Below are positions 6,788-8,290 of a stretch of DNA of 8,290 nucleotides, one piece after another; position 1 is the stretch's first letter; each line of letters starts with the position of its first letter. Origin of the DNA: an uncultured Eubacteriales bacterium (GTDB lineage: Bacteria > Bacillota > Clostridia > TANB77 > CAG-508). The notes beneath the pieces are model-generated. The model saw only the letters and a program-made list of their open reading frames with translations, ran no database searches and was not told where the DNA came from. The stretch is taken from positions 1-8,290 of the forward strand of contig CACXCH010000120.1 in NCBI GenBank assembly GCA_902766085.1. The letters run 5' to 3'. The translations under genes and the position numbers were made by a program.

Positions 6788-7618
6788 ATGCGAATATTTG
6801 AATCACATGCTCACTATGATGATGAACAATTTGATCCTGATAGAGATGAAGTAATAAAAAAAATCCACGAATCAGGAGTAGAAAAAATTATTTCTGCAGG
6901 ATATAGTTTACAGGGCTCAAAAAATGGATTAGATCTTGCAAAAAAATATGATTTTATTTATACAACACTAGGAATTTCGCCCAACGATATTGATGACAAC
7001 TATGAGCAAGAAGTAGAAGAATTAGACAAAATTCTGAGCATGGAACTAACCAATAACAATATAAATAATACAACAAATGAACAAAGCTCTGATAGAAAAC
7101 TAAAAAAATCTAAAAAGATTGTAGCAATAGGAGAAATAGGATTAGACTATCACTATTCACTAGAAAAAGACAAACAAAAAGAGGTATTTATAAGGCAAAT
7201 TGAACTTGCAAATAAATTTAATTTACCAATAGTAATACATACAAGAGAAGCTGTAATGGATACTTTGCAAATACTTAAAGAGCATCCTGTAAACAAAAAG
7301 GGAGAGCTTCATTGCTGTCCATTTAATAGAGAACTAGTAAAAGAAGCTTTAAAACTCGGATTTTATATTTCATTTTCAGGAACTTGCACTTTTAAAAATG
7401 CAAAAAATGCAGAAGAAATTGTACAAATGGTACCTGACGACAAATTTTTAATAGAAACTGATAGCCCTTACTTAGCTCCAGAACCTGTAAGAGGAACAAG
7501 AAATGATTCAAGAAATTTGGTATACATAATAGAGAAAATAGCAAAATTTAAAAATAAAGAAATGTACGAAATCGCTGAAAAATCTTATGAAAACGCAAGT
7601 AGGCTTTTTGAAATTTGA
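6788..7618 (+). CDS. tatD: TatD-family metal-dependent hydrolase (putative DNase)
   Basis: The product is a TIM-barrel amidohydrolase-superfamily protein. Family members act as metal-dependent DNases, and some Bacillus and E. coli members remove 3' ends or have D-aminoacyl-tRNA-related roles. Metal ligands visible in order are H7 and H9 (ESHAHYD), E116 (GEIGLDYH), H151 (VIHTRE), H175 (LHCC) and D225 (ETDSPYLAPEPVRG). The signature RGTRNDSRN and the C-terminal helices are complete. The length is 276 residues against about 255 usually, the excess being a low-complexity Asn/Thr/Lys stretch at about 88-110. The usual GxHP motif after the second strand reads GISP (62-65), so that His is Ser. The start has the GTGGAGG site. 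The next gene is yabE-like, as in the yabD-yabE pair of B. subtilis; this gene is the yabD/tatD equivalent, and its exact substrate is unknown. Confidence 0.92.
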   Translation: MRIFESHAHYDDEQFDPDRDEVIKKIHESGVEKIISAGYSLQGSKNGLDLAKKYDFIYTTLGISPNDIDDNYEQEVEELDKILSMELTNNNINNTTNEQSSDRKLKKSKKIVAIGEIGLDYHYSLEKDKQKEVFIRQIELANKFNLPIVIHTREAVMDTLQILKEHPVNKKGELHCCPFNRELVKEALKLGFYISFSGTCTFKNAKNAEEIVQMVPDDKFLIETDSPYLAPEPVRGTRNDSRNLVYIIEKIAKFKNKEMYEIAEKSYENASRLFEI

Positions 7619-7643
7619 CTTTTATTTTTATAAATGTTATAAT
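7615..7643 (+). promoter_or_regulatory. Near-consensus sigma-A promoter for the yabE-like gene
   Basis: TTGACT (7615-7620) and TATAAT (7638-7643) are exactly 17 bases apart, and TG at 7635-7636 adds an extended -10 (TGTTATAAT). The -35 box contains the TGA stop codon of tatD (7616-7618). The predicted start near 7650 gives a leader of about 22 bases before the ATG at 7673. This is the best promoter in the window and implies strong transcription of yabE independent of tatD. Confidence 0.85.
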
Positions 7644-7672
7644 AAACGTGTTGTTACTCAAAAGGAGGATTT

Positions 7673-8290
7673 ATGAGGAAACATATTAGTAAAAAGCAAA
7701 ACATACCAGAAAGAGCAACTATTTCACTAAAGAAGGTTATTGCAATTTCTATTATCATATTCATTATTATGGGTATGATGGGTGTTATGGCAAACACTAA
7801 TCAAGTAAAAAACGTTAAAATTATACTTTCAAGTGGATACGAAATGAATGTTATTACCTCATCAACAAAAGTTAGAGATATCTTAGATGAAAACAATATT
7901 GTTGTAGTTGATGGAGAAACAGTAATACCTGATTTAGAATCAGACCTAAGCGATAACAAAACAATCACAATTACAAAAGGTGAGGTTCAAAAGGAAGCTG
8001 AATCTATAACATTATCAGAGGACGAAATACTAGAAAGTTACAAATCAATAGTTGAAAAAGTAGTTACAGTCCAAGAGGAAATTCCATTTGAAACAATCAC
8101 AAAGGATGTATCAGATGGAAGCGGTGATACACAAGAAAAAGTAATCACAGCCGGTTCAAATGGTATAAAAGAAGTAACATATCGTATTAAATACCAAAAT
8201 GGAAACGAAATTGAAAGAACAGTAGTATCAGAAAATGTAATAAAAGAACCAGTTGACAAAGTAGTTCAAGTAAAAACAAAAACAGTAACA
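7673..8290 (+). CDS. YabE-like cell-wall protein with DUF348 and G5 domains (3' partial)
   Basis: The frame is open to the right edge (206 codons). The ATG at 7673 is preceded by AAAGGAGGA (7661-7669), an almost perfect ribosome binding site. A basic N-terminus (MRKHISKKQ) leads into a membrane segment or signal peptide at about 21-40. Residues about 46-88 resemble one DUF348 (ubiquitin-like) unit: VKNVKIILSSGYEMNVITSS, then RDILDENNI. Residues about 128-203 form a G5 domain: a VEKVVTVQEEIPFET strand, TAGSNG, then VSENVIKEPVDKVVQV. In YabE and resuscitation-promoting-factor-like proteins this arrangement is followed by a 3D (MltA-like) or other muralytic domain, which would lie beyond the window. 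A role in peptidoglycan remodelling is expected from the family but not shown here. B. subtilis YabE carries two or three DUF348 units; only one is evident here. It is adjacent to tatD, as expected, and has its own promoter. Confidence 0.88.
   Translation, partial: MRKHISKKQNIPERATISLKKVIAISIIIFIIMGMMGVMANTNQVKNVKIILSSGYEMNVITSSTKVRDILDENNIVVVDGETVIPDLESDLSDNKTITITKGEVQKEAESITLSEDEILESYKSIVEKVVTVQEEIPFETITKDVSDGSGDTQEKVITAGSNGIKEVTYRIKYQNGNEIERTVVSENVIKEPVDKVVQVKTKTVT

Overview
The window is AT-rich, with A- and T-tracts in every intergenic region, strong GGAGG-type ribosome binding sites and all genes on the + strand. A full-length SpoIIE points to an endospore-forming low-GC Gram-positive bacterium of the class Clostridia, perhaps an uncultured gut-type lineage. 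The class is inferred from gene content and composition; no marker gene fixes the genus.

Layout. (1) 1-400: the 3' end of a gene for a large secreted surface protein, ending in an MPPTG sortase-type cell-wall anchor, followed at 466-509 by a long perfect terminator hairpin. (2) 510-949: a gene-free stretch dominated by a 257-bp nested inverted-repeat element (525-781). It has 20-bp perfect terminal arms, several internal stems, a GC-richer core and a possible 4-bp target duplication; it resembles a MITE or a large structured RNA. The spoIIE upstream region follows. (3) 950-3421: spoIIE, the membrane-bound PP2C phosphatase that switches on sigma-F in the forespore. (4) 3608-6576: a loose cluster of a membrane-anchored WG-repeat (beta-propeller-like) protein, an unrecognised tail-anchored protein with a charged low-complexity N-terminus, and acpS (holo-ACP synthase). 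(5) 6577-6787: a spacer holding a second, AT-rich nested inverted repeat. (6) 6788-7618: a TatD-family metal-dependent hydrolase. (7) 7673 to the right edge: a YabE-like DUF348/G5 cell-wall protein, incomplete, with its own near-consensus sigma-A promoter whose -35 box overlaps the tatD stop codon.

How they work together. tatD followed by yabE is a conserved Firmicutes neighbourhood (yabD-yabE in Bacillus subtilis). The spoIIE / WG-repeat / tail-anchored / acpS order is not the arrangement I know from model spore formers and may be lineage-specific. The genes serve sporulation, the cell envelope and lipid-cofactor housekeeping rather than one pathway. I see no CRISPR array, tRNA, rRNA, phage gene or defence system. 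The least explained items are the 525-781 element and the unknown tail-anchored protein.
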